From the NCBI RefSeq assembly GCF_040954835.1, contig NC_090704.1, positions 35,964,979-36,028,978 on the forward strand: a stretch of DNA of 64,000 nucleotides, in the 5' to 3' direction. Origin of the DNA: Lepisosteus oculatus. Lineage: Eukaryota > Chordata > Actinopteri > Semionotiformes > Lepisosteidae. The notes below the pieces were generated by a model, which did not search any database, had not been told where the DNA came from, and saw only the letters and a program-made list of their open reading frames with translations. Positions 1-15,100 of this stretch are shown here, in pieces (within the stretch, counting starts at the first letter, position 1; each line of letters begins with the position of its first letter). Position numbers and translations under genes: made by a program.

Positions 1-42
1 AGACAAATTGTGACCGTGGGACAGCACAGGTGTGGGCTTTAC

Positions 43-173
43 CTTGAGATGGGAACTGGCGTATTTGGAAAAGGGGTGGCTGTTGATGTCATGGGGCAAG
101 GACAGGCTGTGCTCGGCTTTGACCTGTGGGGGCGCTACTTCAGTCACCCTGCCCTCCAAGCCACGTTGCCGCC
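43..173 (-). CDS. myo15b: myo15b exon 26 (LPHDIN, before MyTH4-1)
   Basis: Acceptor GTGCCACAG, donor CTCAAG|GTAAAG. Encodes [16 protein letters not shown] then [15 protein letters not shown], matching LPLDINNYPMAKF upstream of the first MyTH4 domain of myosin XVa. A second AG inside (GCGCCCCCACAG, after 124) would break phase with exon 25, so the longer form is used. Confidence 0.88.
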
Positions 174-3100
174 CTGTGGCACAGACCAAACAGAGACATC
201 AGCACACCTGGCACACAGCAGCATGGCCAGTTTCACTGCTTCACTGGACAGGGCTACTGTCCAGGGTTACGATCATAAATAAGGTCCCTGAGGTGGTCCT
301 GCACAACTGGCTACATCCCACATGAGCTGCGTCTGCTGGGACTCTGATAGGCTGTCTTACAGCATTCCATTGAACTTGAAGGGCTGCAAACTGGAATTTG
401 CCTTACAGCAAAAGCTGCCAGCTACCTGAAAGCTTATAACCAGATAGTTCCATAATATTGCACATAACGCAGTCTACATAGATGAGTTACTTAAGTGCTA
501 GCAAAATGTTCTTTGTGTGTGAAAATTTTAATTATATAAAATCGTCTTTTAAGAACATAAAAAACATTATAAATCAGGAGGCCATTCAGTCCATATAGCC
601 CATTTGGGATATAGTATCTAACTGACCTGAGGATCTCAACAGCCATGTAAGAAGCCAGGATATCAGCTTCAACAGCTTAGCTAAGCAAATTGCTCCAGAC
701 TCCCACAACCCATTTTATCTCTGCCTGTGACACTCTTGACCTGTAAACTAGTCACGAAGAGTCGTCAAACAGTCTTTTCTAATACAAATACGCCCTACAA
801 CACTAAGACTCAAACATGCGATTTAAATATTATGTTCTTAGGAAACAAATGTAAGTTACTCACTACAATAACTGCCATCTCACTATAGCACAATTACAGT
901 TTTGCTGGCTCAAAAGCCAAAAGGGCATCCCTTAAATCAAAAAGAACACCAAGGCTTTTAACTAAAATAGCACAGCTGGTTTCTGATCCATGGCTAAAAA
1001 CTTTTAATGTTGCCAGCATAGCTATCCTATACAGTAGATGACTGAGCTAAGGGGCAGCAAAGAGATGTTAAATATGAAACTGACTTCTTTTTAAAACCGG
1101 TGGGCCTACTATTTTTCTGTCAGATTACTAAACTCTGTACAAACAAATGACAGAGCCACAAATATCCATGAAATTGTCTAGGCAGAAAAAAACTTCATGA
1201 TCATCACTATCAAAAACGCCCTCAATACAATGAGCATACTGATAAAACCATAATCAGCTGAGGGATCTGAATCATTCGGAGCCAATTCTGGGTGGGCTTG
1301 GTGTGGGCCTTCTCAACATGGGGTCTCAGCAATTGATTCTAATCCAGTCCTTAATGCTTAATCACTATATGCTGATTATAGACTCTTCTGTCAATGGGTA
1401 CTTCTGGTCAATGGCACCACTAGAGACTTTTTCATGAACAATTACAGCTTTCCAGCTATACTTTCCATGTTATAACAAGTACCTTATGCCAATGTTAAGG
1501 GACCAACTAGTTTAATCAGAAGCTAAGCAATATATGTTCCATCCTGTACTGTCAAAATCTAGAGCTCTACCACAACGAATCTCTGGACATTTCAGAAAAT
1601 TGGAACGGATACAAACCTAACCCTTTTTCCCTGGAACTACAAGATAACCACAGTGCCAAGCTTCAGTTACAGTGAAATGGACTTGCTCAAATACAAAGAC
1701 ACACCAGCGTCACAAACAGACTGACACAGACAGGCTCCCACACTCACTCTCAGCAGTCCGCAGCTGGGCAGAGAGTTCAGCCGGAATCTCTAGTACACTA
1801 ACATCCTGAAACAAATGATAAGGCACAGGTGAGGGAGAGAGACATCAGGCATCAAAAGTAGGAGGCCAGAGACATTATGTGACAGTGATTTCATTGTGGT
1901 AGAAGAAATATATTCAAGGAAAAGAGTCCAGAGACTGAGTGTGCATGTAGACAGAAACTATAGACTGTATAGAGAGGTATACAGTACATACAGAAGGACT
2001 GAGTCTTAAGAAATATTTGTACAGCTTAACCATGTGCGCAGGTGAACAGGAGGAGAAAAAGTACTCTTAAGTATTCATCCACACTGATTTTTAAAAGATT
2101 AAGGAGGTTCACTCAATGCTCTCAAAGCACAGTGTCCATGTTTGAAAGTGCAAGTAGTTTTCAACCCATTTCACAATCCCAACAACTATTTTCTTAATTG
2201 CTGTTTGATATCTTATTGCTTTCATTAATTTGCTTTGTTTTAATTTGCAATCATATTTGCTTTGTTTTTTTTGTCAAATTTTCACTTCTCAAACACATTA
2301 AGGACCTGATTCAGTTCTTGAACGTGTGGAATGTTTTGACAAATAGGGACGTGCAACTTCAGTATAGGTGTTGTTCTTCAGTCATATTTTAACACTATAT
2401 ACAATTCAATTCAATTTATTTTTATACAGTATAGCACCTTTCACATCAAGGTTGCCCCAAGGCACTTAACAATACAATTGACAATACATTTTGAATGAGT
2501 TACAAATACTTTCCTTATAGTTTCGCTTAATTTCTTCAAAGTAACTGGCTGAATGAAACTTTAGATTCTACAGTATATTATCCATCCTTCTCATCACCTA
2601 AGAAACACTTTTTCCCCAGTAAGGGGAGCATGAACCCAGAGTCTATTCTTCAACACAGTGTTCAAAGACTACACCCTGGATGGAACACCAGTCAACACAC
2701 CCAGGTATACTATTATAAGAAAAATACAAATGCAGAAGCCAAATTCATGTATTATGATCTAAAATGCATGTTACTGAGTCGTAGTGCTGGCCACGTGAGA
2801 GACTGAAGACCCTTACCATCCCTGCAGTGGCAGGCTTGGCTCTGCTTCGGGACCTCTCTTGATTCTTCTCTGTGTGTTCCTGGGAGGAGAGATAAAGGGA
2901 TCATCACTCACACAGACACGGACCAGAGAAAACCAAAAGAAAGCACAGAGAGGCAGCCACCCCTAGAGAACATCAGAGCCATTTAGGATTCTGCATCAGC
3001 CTCTGCTTACTATCCTGCCACAGAGAAACAGTTGCAATGAAGAGATTTCATAAAAGAACGTTTGGTGTGATACTCAGAAATAATGGCATGCATACACTAT

Positions 3101-6100
3101 GATCCATCCATCTTCTTACCACTTCATCCAGTTCAGGGTAGTGGGGAGCCAGAGCCTATGCTGGCAAGCAATGGGCACAAGGTAGGATACACCCTGAATG
3201 GGTCAGTACACTGGGGGGCACACTCACTAGGGCCAATTTTCTCCATACCCAATTAACCAACAAGAATGTGTTTGGGTTGTGTGAACCTACAAACTCCACA
3301 CAGATAGCACCTCAGGTCCAGAATTGAACCCCGGGCCCCAGCGCTGCAAGCCAACAATTAATCACCACTGTGCCACTGTGACGACTCCATACAGTGCAAT
3401 GTTAAAACAATGAAATCTCAGGACTAATTGGAGAGCCATACTGAAACATTGTTAAAGAAAAACAAATTAATGAGAAAATGTGTCAAACTGTGTGCAATTA
3501 CCATAAAAAAGTACTATGGTACACTTTTTTAAAAAGGGAACATCTGTCTGCCCTGTACAAAGATATACCACTTTGCAAAAGAAAAGTGGACACCCACCCA
3601 TTTCTCAAATTCCAAATCCCACGAAAGGCAAAAACAAACATTGAGTAACGTGGGAAACTTATCCAGACAAAAGATTTCAAATGTTAATAATGATGAATAA
3701 CTCTAAACTGAAGTGCTTTGTTGAGTGCTGCTTTAACCAACTGTAGAGTTCTGTCTTCAGCAGTCGATGAGATTAATATGACTAAAACAAATCAGTCATT
3801 TAAGTCTTAAGTCTTAAGTCTTTTAAGATGGTCATTTTAAAGATCCAATTGATTCAATGTTCTGTTGGTATAAAATGTTTTTTTAGATCTAGACAAAATG
3901 GTTATATTTTCCAGCTAATCCTAAATATATCTTAAAATAACTGAAATAATTCTTAATTGAATAGAATGAGTGACAGCAGATTAACAGCAAGACAATGCAA
4001 TTAATTAACAATTATGATTTAAGACTTGACAATAAAATAAGATTGCATTGGTTCCCAATAGAGATAAAGTATCAATTAAGCCAATTTGACTTTAAAACAT
4101 TATATTTTCCTACAGTATATACTTCTTTAAGATCTTATATTTTCCCTGTCCGCCTTATCTAGAAGACAGCTGATGGTTCAGATCATCAACAGCAGAAGCT
4201 GAGTATCCTGCAGTCCTCTAGTTTATCATATCTGTTCTATTAGCATCCATCCTTTTTCTAACTGCTTCATCCAATTCAGGGATGTGAGGGAGCAGAGGTC
4301 TACCCCAGCAAGCAATGGGCACCAGGCAGGATACACCCAGGATGGGCCAACAGGCCATCAGGGGACACACACTCAATTCAAGGCCACTTTTCTCAGAAGC
4401 CAATTAAACTACCAGGATGTTTTTGGACTGTTGGAGGAATCCGGAGCACATGAAGAAAATCCAAGCGAACACAATGAGAAAATACAAACTCTACACAGGT
4501 AGCAACCCCAGGTCCATAATTGAACACAACTGCCCCAGGGCTCTGAATCAGCAATGCCACTCACTGAGCCACTATGCCACCCCTCTTTATGAGCATGTAC
4601 TGGACTATTCCATTTATCTGCAGAAATCTATCAAAGTTCCTTGGCCTATTCAAACAGCTCTATATGAAAACTGCAGCATAGTGGCAATACAATTTTGTTT
4701 GTGGACAAATAGCACTGTGTGGTTAATGGGCACTGAACAGCTTCAGAAAGCTGTGCCCTGATTCGGCAGACCACCATTGGCACAAATACTGGACACACTG
4801 TGTCAATATAACATTCCTGGTGTTCGCTTTGTTCCCCATTGTCTCATTTACATGAGCATGAATGTTTACATGTATTATTTTTCACAATAACCTATGTTGT
4901 TAACATTATTTCACTGTCATTGTCAGCAGTGTATTCATTTTTGCAATTGAAAGTTAATGTTATTTTAAAATCCCATAGGCTGACAGCTCTGTATGGACAA
5001 GTTAACAGGTGTCTATACATCTCAATAGGGGTTATTCTGTATTGCTTTCTATGGTACAATAACATTTATTTCACCTGGGTAATCTTAAACATCTTCAGAG
5101 CTGCCAAGACTGCACTGTCGAAAATCTAGTTAGTCGTTCCTTATCTTATCCTGTCATTATGGCTCCATTCCGTGTAAGCTGGGTTTGTAAATTACGTTGT
5201 GATTTGATCGTGAAAAAGGCATTTCTCATATTCTGAATCTCCAGGTGTGTGTTGTGTTACTAAATGTAGAACATTACATCATAGATAGTTCTAAATAAAT
5301 CACTGTAATTGGTACTGGGCGTATTAGGGAAAGTTATCATTGGTGTTATGGCAACAGATGGCCAGAAAACGATGCCACATGTTGACACAGGGAGTCCATG
5401 GACTTTGTTCCAATTAAAAACCAGGATGTTACCAGTTCACGCCCAAGTCTTGCAGACATTCATCCAGAGAGAAAAACTGAGACAGAGACAGAGGTTTACT
5501 CAGAATCAGAATGTGGCGGCCATTAGCTAGTGTCATGGAGCCCAGAGAAATAAATACTCACCTGCATGCCAGGTCCCACGTTGTCATCACATGATTTATT
5601 GTCAGCAGATGATGCACGCAGAAAAAAAGGGAGGCACATAATCAATAAAAATATCCACATCCAATGTTACGTTTTGTCTAACTGGATTATGTACAGTAGC
5701 TTGTGTTGCTGGTGTAGCAGAGCTCTGCTTGCTCCACGTTCAAATCGAATCAAGCAAATTTGTGATTGTTTGGACCCAAACAAGTGGGAGGGACATTGTG
5801 TTTAAGTAAGTGTCTGTACCCTGGGTTAGTAGTTTTACTGTAGAGATAGCTGGAGAGGACAGTAAGTTAATGGTTGATGGAAGTGGCGAGCACAGTGGAG
5901 CTGGAAGACGTGCTGCTATTTAGTTTTGACACACTACCTAATTAACCCTGGTTTTCATCACACTCAGTCATCAAATAACTGGTGTCTATTGTGCCACCTA
6001 GCATGCATGGGAGCTCCACATTATCCAGACCATTACAGTTGTTATTGGAAACCTGCTGGCCATGGTTATTAGGATTAGATGGCGATGTAAGGGAGTCCCC

Positions 6101-9100
6101 ATTACCTGTAAAGTGCTGTAAAGCGCAGTATAAGTTTAAGGAATTATTATTATTAAAATCAATTACTAGAGGAACCTGAGATCATGTTATTTTTGATCCA
6201 AAGAAAGCCCTTAATTGGTACACAAATGATCTAATTAACAGTTGAAGATTTTGAACATCTTGGGAAGGTCTCGACAAAATTGATTATTTAAAACTGCCCT
6301 AGCTCCAGGAGTAGTAGATTTGAAATGTTTTCATGTCACTCACTAGAAGTAGTAGATGTTTTAAGCTTGTCAAAAATCTAAAACAACATTTTTGTATAAA
6401 AGAGACAGTGATGTGGGCTGTGACAAAAGCCAGAGGACCCCTCGGGGTCTCCCTAATGTGTGAAATCCAGTGCTTTAGCTGTTGCAGTTTCATATGGCCT
6501 GTATGCAGGTCTATAAGTGTGGCCGAATCATTTCAACAACAGAGATCTATCTGCGTGCACTTCCAATGAAAGTGCCACTGTATGAGTCCTGACACAGTGG
6601 CCTTTATGACTAGACAGTCACCTGCAGGAGTGTACAGTGTGCATAAGCTCTGCCTTTCCAATCACTACTAACACAGCTAGAATTGTCCTTCTCTAGTTCA
6701 CAGTGTGTGCAGCAGAGGCTGGATTCTTGACACACTCTGATAATGCTACTGTATATTAGTCTTAACATTCCCAGGCTGGGGTATCTATCTATAAACAAAG
6801 TTTATTTTGTCTGGTTGCTCAGTAACTCACACGCTCAAGAACCTCTTTATCCCAGAGTCCCAGGGCTCCTCCTGCTGGATTCCAGAGAATCAGCTTAAGT
6901 ACATGGCAGTGCTGCTTATTCCAGTCATTTTGAAAAAGTGCACACATTGCTGAAGATTCCTGAGTGACCAAACCAGTAAACACGCTCAGCTGATTGTTGT
7001 GACACAGATGTTTGAGCCTAGGTCATGTCACCAGATAACTGACTGGGTTTCCCCATGTGGTGGCACACAATTGGAAGCACGGCTTGACAAGGGCAGTGAG
7101 TAGTCGGCCAGAAACATCTTGGCTTTTGACAAACTTGCATGTGATGTCAGCGAGAGTCATGCTGCTCCTCCAATCACCTCCAACCCTCCATGCAAGGAAC
7201 TTTGGAGCTTGCAACATGTCAAGAGAGAAATGTTTCTGACTAGTAGGTAACTGGATGACCATGTCTGCAGAGACCGCAGGTTCTCCACAGAATGTAAAGA
7301 GTCTTAAGCAATGTAGCAATGTGCAATTCAAACTGAGTGTGTAAAAATATCTATTGAGAGGGCGGCACCATGTTTTGTATGTTCTCCATGAGTTCATGTG
7401 GGTTTCCTCCTGGAACTCCAGTATCCTCCCACAACCCAAAGATGTACTAGCAAGTTAATTGGCTTCTGTAAAACCAATGGCCCTGGTGTGAGTGTGTGTC
7501 AGTGTCTGTGCCTCTGTGCACCCTGAAATGGACTCACGTCCCATCCAGGTTATTTCCTGCCTTGCACTCATTGCTTGGGGGGTAAACCCTGGTTCCTCCA
7601 TTACCCTGCACTGGATAAAGCTGTTAGAAAATGGATGATGAATATCCATGGAGAACCAGATAATTCCTATTTTACAACACTGGGGAAGCTGAAAAACCAC
7701 AATCACAGCCAGCAGCCAGTCCTCGAGTACTATCCTCACTTCGTCCTGTGTTAGTGAGGATAGCCCTGAAGGCCACCGTACACCACACAATCAGAAGACC
7801 CAGTAATCCTAGGTGACAGCTCTGCATCACATTTACAGTGTTACTAAATTTGTCAGAAAATGTTTACACTGGGATCACTCCTTCACACCTTAAAAGATAA
7901 GTAATGTCATATATTGAGCAAATGTCTTATTGGTAGGAGTCATGAATATAAAAAAATATTCCCACAGTTTAGTTCTGTGGGACAGAGCTTGTCAGTGAGA
8001 CAAAAAATAATATTGAAGAATACCCTTAAAATATTCTTTGCTTGGGAAAAGCGGGGCACATAATATTTCAATTAATAAAGCCCATTCCCAATTCACTTTC
8101 ATGTTTCCAATGCTTTGGATCTTATGCTATTTTCTTTTGCTGTTTCAAAGAAGCACAGATAACCATTAGCAGTCCAGAGTGCACACAGAAGACTAATGAA
8201 AAAACTTGGCCAAGAGCTTTTCATGTGGAATTATGGAAACAAACTACATTTATCAATCAGTACACAGAACCACTGCTTGGATATAAACACAAACAGCGGT
8301 TTCCATTTATTCTTACTGAGTGACAATGTTAAGCTACAATCTAGTTCAGCTTCTCACAAGACATTAGTGTAACCATCTTCAGTCTTTTCCTTCTGTACAA
8401 TAAAAACAATATCCATCCACTGCCCCAGCCCCTAGGAATGGATGGTAAGGACACTGAGTGTAGATGCCATCTAACATCACTCTGCTTCCAGGTAAATGAC
8501 ATTACATAGAGTCCTCCAGTAAGGAGATCTATGTTCAGCCACTACATCAATGGTAAAATACATTATGTCACAGTAAAACACGATCCCATTTTTAATTACG
8601 CTAGTTTATTCTTAAGGCTAAAATGACCCAGCTACTGAGAAGGTCAAGGTTTTTTGTACTGTATTAATTCTTGATGATTTCCCCCCCTCCCAACGTCCAC
8701 ATCCCTCTGAAATGTCAGAACAGGACCCTCAGAAAGACAGCAGCTACCAGTAGAATAGAAGGGTACTACCTGTCGCGGTGCTGTGAGATGGCAGGTCTGT
8801 GTGAAGACTGAGTGAGGCAGGGCAGGGCAGGGTGCTGGCGTAGTGTTGCAGCAGGGGCTGAAGTCCATTGGGCTGGTTGACAGAAGGGCCAGATAACTCA
8901 GGCTAGGAGGAGCTTTCTAATTAGCCTGTGAACTTTACACTGCAGCTGGGACTGACTTACCAGGAGCAGGTGTGCAATTGACTGAGGAAAATAGAGAGGG
9001 GGCGGGGTGTAGGAAGGGAGAAGGAGAAGGACGTGCAGGACACACAGGTTGTCCAGTTTGTCATTAAGGGAAACAGACTGCTACTACACGGCAATATATT

Positions 9101-12100
9101 TTCTTGGTTCATCAGAGCTTTTAAATATAGCATGGTTATAGGACACCTCGTGTTTTCCTGGTTCGCTGAAGCTCTTAAATAAAATATGCTCGTAAGACAA
9201 TTCATTTTTTCCAGTAAGTCATGCATGATTTTTTTTAAAAAGGTGTTAAATGTAAGTCATGTCCTTCTGCTTTAGAAATGCTATATGTACCTTTCCAAGA
9301 ACCATGGTTCACCTGCTTAATGCTGTCACGAATATACCAATCACCTGGGTCATAATAAGAAATCATACAGAAGACGAAGTGACTCCTACAGAGCCTGGGT
9401 GTTGAACATGCTCACCATTTCACTTCCCATCTGTCTGTATATTCACTCTGATTTTGAACAGAAAGATTTCATAATGCCTAATATGCAAGCAGTCTCTAAT
9501 TAAAAAGGTGAGATTCGATTTAAACGAGTGACATTCTTTTGATATTGCTGTTTTGAACAGTGAATCTATAAAAACCTTTCACGAAGTCTCATCAGATGAG
9601 TTGCCAATCTAAACTGCTGGAACAGAGGGATAAAAGTAGGAACTCACACACTGTAGCAGTCTTTTGTGTCTGCATTGCTTTTCTTTTGCTCTGTGTTTGC
9701 ACATCTGACTACTATAATGGGCGCATTGTGCCTCCCCAGGATCTGCTCATTGAAAGCAAGCACGCACAAGCTACACAATGCACACAAAGAGCAGAGAGGC
9801 AGGGTCGTGCTCTAGCAAAGCTGAAGGAATGATCACTGGAATCCTTGACAAAAGGGGGAGGATAAACTACAGTTCTCACCAATCACCTGGTTCGGAGGCC
9901 TTTAGATCATGATTTCCCAGCAATCATCATGCTAACACCCTTTTCCCTCCACAGCACCTCCACCAATGCAGCATCATACAAGACTTCCTATCTCATGAAA
10001 TTCGAACATGAGAATCAAATTTATTTGGTATCCTCTGAAACGTTATTATTTTGATCATGTTTCAATAATTGCACCTCTGCTAAACCTCACAGGCTACGAT
10101 CATATTTGGTTTCTGTTTCACCTGAGCTTGAAGCAACACGGGCATACTTAAAGAAAAACTAGATAGATTTGCTTCAATCCTCCAAAGCCACCACTGTTTG
10201 ATTAACAGGTTTGATTGTTACCACGGTTTGATTGCTTACAGCAGTGGTTCTCAAACTGTGGTACGCGTACCTGTAGTGGTACGTGGCGTGCCGCCAGGTG
10301 ATACGCCAAATGACCCTGGAACTGTGTTGTGTGCGCTGAAAAAATCGGGACGGGTTTTCATATTTTGTATTTTTATACGTGTCGAATACGCAGCCTACGC
10401 ACTACGATACAGTGCGCGCTAATACTTCAGTGGACACAAGAGATACTCTGTAATTCTATACCACTCTATAGGAATGTAGAGTGCTACGGACGCAAGTGAC
10501 CAATTGTATTTAAAAAAATCTACTGTATCTCCACCAAATAGGGAGAAAGGAGAATGTGCGTGATTTTGGAACAATGCCAATGTTGTAAATACAGGAATGC
10601 ATAGAAATGCAACACTGGTAATCTTGTGAGCACAGGAAAGCGTGAAAAATAACAGAAAAATATTTAAGAACTCTTCTAAGTTAATTTGAGAAAAATACAC
10701 CGAGTGTCTCTGTGTTTCTCTCCCATGCGCATGAAATACTTAAAATAAACACTGAAATAAAAACGGAAACGTGGAAAAATGTAAGCTTGCAGATTGCTAA
10801 AGCAGGTAAGCCCCACACTATTATGTGGAGAAAAAGCTGCTGAACAGCTCGACCTGCTGCCCCCCCTGAAAGACACAGTCATTCATAGAATTATTGAAAT
10901 TAAGGATTATATCAAAAGTACGCTGACAGAGCGCGTTAAGATGAGCAGATGTTTTTCACTGCAATTAGATGAGTCTGTAGTCGATTTGGCCAATGTGATC
11001 GTTTACGTTAGATACGAGTTTGAGGGTACGTCCCGTGAGGACTTTCTGTTCTGTAAGCTGCTACCAACAGGAACTACAGGAGAGCACATATTTCAGCTTC
11101 TGAATGAATTTAATCGAAGAGAATGGCATCGACTGGATAAAATGTGTCGGAGTTTGTACAGACGGTACTAGAGCAATGACAAGCCGACACAGCTGTGTAG
11201 TTGCACGAATTAGAGAGGTTGCTCCAGAAATTAATGGTTTCATTGCAACATCCACCGCGAGACCTTTGCCGTCAAGAAAATGCCTGACGATTTAAAATCT
11301 GTTAGACTGTTGTGAATTGTATCAAGGCTCGAAAAATTAATTCACATCTGCTTTGCTCGACTAAACAGGCTCACCCCTCTCACTGAAATGGTGCTTTTTT
11401 AGTTTTATTTGTTGTTGTTTTTTTCTGTATAACACTTTGAGAAGCCACATTTTAATATATCAAACAAAGTTTATTATAATATTTATTATATGTATGTGTG
11501 AGTGTGTGTGCACAAGCACTCATGTTGGTCATTGAGAATTTCTGGGGTTCCTATGAGAAGATGACTTGTAGGTGGTACTTGGATGCTTTGGTTGGATTAG
11601 GGGTGGTACTTGGTCCAAAAAGTTTGAGAACCACTGGCTTACAGTTTTAGGCATGCTCAAGTGCTTGTAGTATTTTACAGCAAAAAGTCTCAATATCTCC
11701 AGAGAGATCAGAAGACAAATATCAGATACCAACATGTACCCCATGTTTATAGCAGCCACTTCAGAAAGAATGTAAAGAACCTCAGAGAAATGGCAGAAAG
11801 AAAATAAAAACAGCACAGAGAACCACAGAACCAACTGAACAGCATGTGTATAATTTAGATACCTTGTGCATATTAGTGGACATTGTGAATATCAACCCCA
11901 TTCAGTGTCATGTTCGGTCATACATTTTTACATCCACGTCAACTTTTTCATGATTAAAATGATTTTTTTCTGTTCGTGGTTCTTCAATTTTGGAAAAAAC
12001 ATGTTTAAAAAAGTCTATACCAGAGTGACAGTGACTCAGTAGGTCAGAGAGGATTTCTACAGGTGTAAGAGGACTAAAGAGCATGTGAGTCCCCACTGGT

Positions 12101-15100
12101 TGGGACACGATATATGGATAGATCTGTTCTTAATTGTACAGGGCCTCCTGAACAACATTTCACTAGCCTTGAGTACTGAGTTTTATGTACAAATGAAGAT
12201 ACACATTACTGAAATATTCTCTTTATTTTTCTCTTTTTTTTCTTCTAACAAAGGACCTGTGCAAGCTACATTGATTCAAAACTGCTACGTTACCTAATGG
12301 AATTGATTGAGCAACAGTGTAAATGATAGTTTAAGACAACAGGAGATTAGTTTACAACCTTGGCCTTGTGTTAGGGAGTTAACACAAGACCTTGGCAGAG
12401 AGTTATGTGCCTCAGGCTGTCAGGTACAATAAAAACCTGCAGCAGTGACACTCATTTCTGACCCTAGAAAGCCATAGCTGTACCACTGTAAAAGATATGC
12501 AATCTAGAAGTCACCATGTCTAAAGCAGTCCATTCTCTTAACAAGCTACTGTAAATAAACTCATTCTTGGCTTAATGGGACCAGTTTAATAGCTTCTTCT
12601 AGCTCTTCAGATGCTGCTGCTTTGAAAAGACCTGGAAAACCTGCAGACACACCAGCCCTCCAGGACCAGGACTGCCTACCCCTAATTTAGATCTATTAAT
12701 CCTATTAATGTCTCAATTTCCATGTCAAAGACTCATATAGGAAAACAACCAGTGAATGCCTCTGGGCTATAAGAATAAAGACATAATGATCTGTTACAGC
12801 ACTATAAGGAAAACACCTGAAGGCAAGGGCAGGACTTGGCATGTACTGATTCATCTGATAGATGATCAAATGATTCTGGATGGAGAGGTGAAGAGATGAA
12901 CATTAAGGGGAGAGAGGGGGTAGACTTTCACAGCACTATTCCCATAAATCATACATGTCACTTTACAAAGCAGTATCACTTCACACAGCAGAACTTCACT
13001 GACCATTTACAGCACTCTCATGGGAACAATAACACAGCACAACAGACATTAATAACAGGCACTCACAGGTACCAAAGGTTATGGCAGCCACTAAGGAAGA
13101 TTGTAAAGAACAGGGTGGAAGACTGGAGAGCTGCACTCTCCAGTGTATTAAACACTGAGTGGGGAGAGAGGAATTCTTCTTCTGTATATCAAGCATACTG
13201 TACATAGCTTCTGTAAGAACATTTAATGAACATTCACCGCTCAGATACTGCCTGGAGGCACATATTTTCGTTTCTCACCGATTTACACAAACACCTGTGG
13301 AAAGTAAGCTTTCAGTTTCTATTTCCCAACACACTAGTAGCCTTCACAGCTATATTATCCAGGAGCTTGCAGTTTGTACATAAGGTGTACAGTAGAATGC
13401 TTGATGATCAACATTTTTTTTCTGGCTGCAAAGCTAAAGCAAGATATGAAAGGGCCACAGAAGTGCATGGCATGTAGGAGATGCGTCTCTCATTTGTCAA
13501 ATTCATTCAGTGTTTATGTATCCAGATTTCCACTTTCTCAAGACAATGAGAGCAGTAGGTTCTTTTCAGAGCTTCAGACACACAGCTGTGGTTAAAAGCC
13601 TTTTCTGCTGTAAAAAGTCATCAGATAGCGTCTCATTCCTTAGTTAAAAGAGTGAACTTTTGTCTGAGGACAAAGATGTCTATGTATAATCAGACGGGCT
13701 AAGAGGTTAACAATTATTCATAATGTTCCCTCAAAAACGTGTTGCCAATGGACAGAGCAAAGGAAGTCACTTGGTGAAGTTTTCAAAAGGATGCAATGAA
13801 TTATAGATACAAATATGAATTAGTTCTTCACCTAATCTCAGAGCAATGTGGTCTTATGTCTTTTTGTGCATACAGTGTATGTTTTGTAAGCTGAATACAC
13901 ACATACTGATATGGTCTCAGTTTACATCTACTGTACTACTCAGCAAAAATAAATAAATGGTAGTAAATTAAAGTGGTAGAAAAAATGTACTTAGCAACAA
14001 TGGTGGGCAGTGCTTTAGAGGATGATTAGCTCATTATTTTATTAAAATAGATTTGGGGATAAGCAGTGAATGGGTTTCACATATAAAGAAAAGGGTTGTA
14101 GGTTCAGATCACAGTAGAAAATGTTGCTGTACCTTTAAGAAAAGTTATTTTACCCTGATTGAAGTAAAACCGGCTATATCTAAAAAGTAGGTCATGGTAA
14201 ACACAGTATGCTGTGCTAGCAATATTCTTCACTTCTGCTTACATTTATGTGATAACCCCAGATCTCTGACAAGTTATATACAAACCCATTGTTTTCTGTT
14301 AACTAGTCCTCTGGCCAACAAGCCAAAGAGGTTGATCAGAATGAAAAAAGAACAAGGAATTCCAAGTCCTCCGGACCTTGTCAGCAGGAGTTAATATGGT
14401 GCTTTAATGGACAGATCTCCTCTGCCAAAGACTACTGCCTCCTACCTTCCAGCATTTCCTTTTGATGGTGTTTCTCGTGATCATCATGGTAGCCCAGAAC
14501 TGGTTGAAGGACTGTTTCAGCCTCTTATAGTACCTCCTGCAGGCCCAAAGAGAAGGCAGTCATTGCTCCTCTGCAGAGCTCCTTTTCAGATTAGCATCTC
14601 CCTTAAAAATAACATTTGGGACGTCCTGGAGCTCCTTACTGTAGTTTACATTCACCTGCATTTTATTTCATGACCCACACACAGACAACACAAACAACCA
14701 CAGTTGGGTTTTTTCTTGACAGAAATTAAGTACCATCAAATTAAGTAACCTGACAACTAAAAAGACACTGGAGACTAACTTAAGCACACTGACGACCTAC
14801 CACCCAGATGAGGAAGTGCATTTTTTAATTGCACTGCTGGTATTCATGAAATTGGCATATACAATACCACATTAGTGTATATCCAAAACACCTATTTTCT
14901 ACAATCATGTGAGAGCTGTGGACTCCAGCCTTGTCTTGGTGTTGTTAAATATTCTCGGTTGGTGGCTACAGATCAAGATAAATTTCCTAATTTGTTCAAT
15001 GAGTTAAGAATTTAATTCAGCTGGAACTATATCATGAAGGCCCTAATGCACTCTGGGAATGTGTTGGAGACTCACAGGTATACAGAGCAGCTGACCCCTG

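Larger units (their letters stand above)
2880..14445 (-). other. 11.6-kb myo15b intron 23
   Basis: Largest intron in the window. It holds three SINE copies, a 55-bp tandem duplication (about 9,098-9,207) and a hAT element (10,242-11,636). No exon with consistent phase was found inside, but the post-IQ linker is about ten residues shorter than in human myosin XVa, so one small exon could be missed. Confidence 0.5.

Noticed and set aside
8042..8323. 93-codon plus-strand open frame
   Set aside because: No splice context, family motif or codon bias; it lies in a myo15b intron and is probably chance.
8770..8872. 103-nt exon candidate with acceptor CAACCAG and donor GACAG|GTAGTA
   Set aside because: Its length is not a multiple of three, while the flanking myo15b exons require phase 0 on both sides.
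11754..13120. Similar stretches gcagccacttcagaaagaat and gcagccactaaggaagattg suggesting a repeat pair
   Set aside because: The similarity covers only about 30 bases with gaps, too weak to call.
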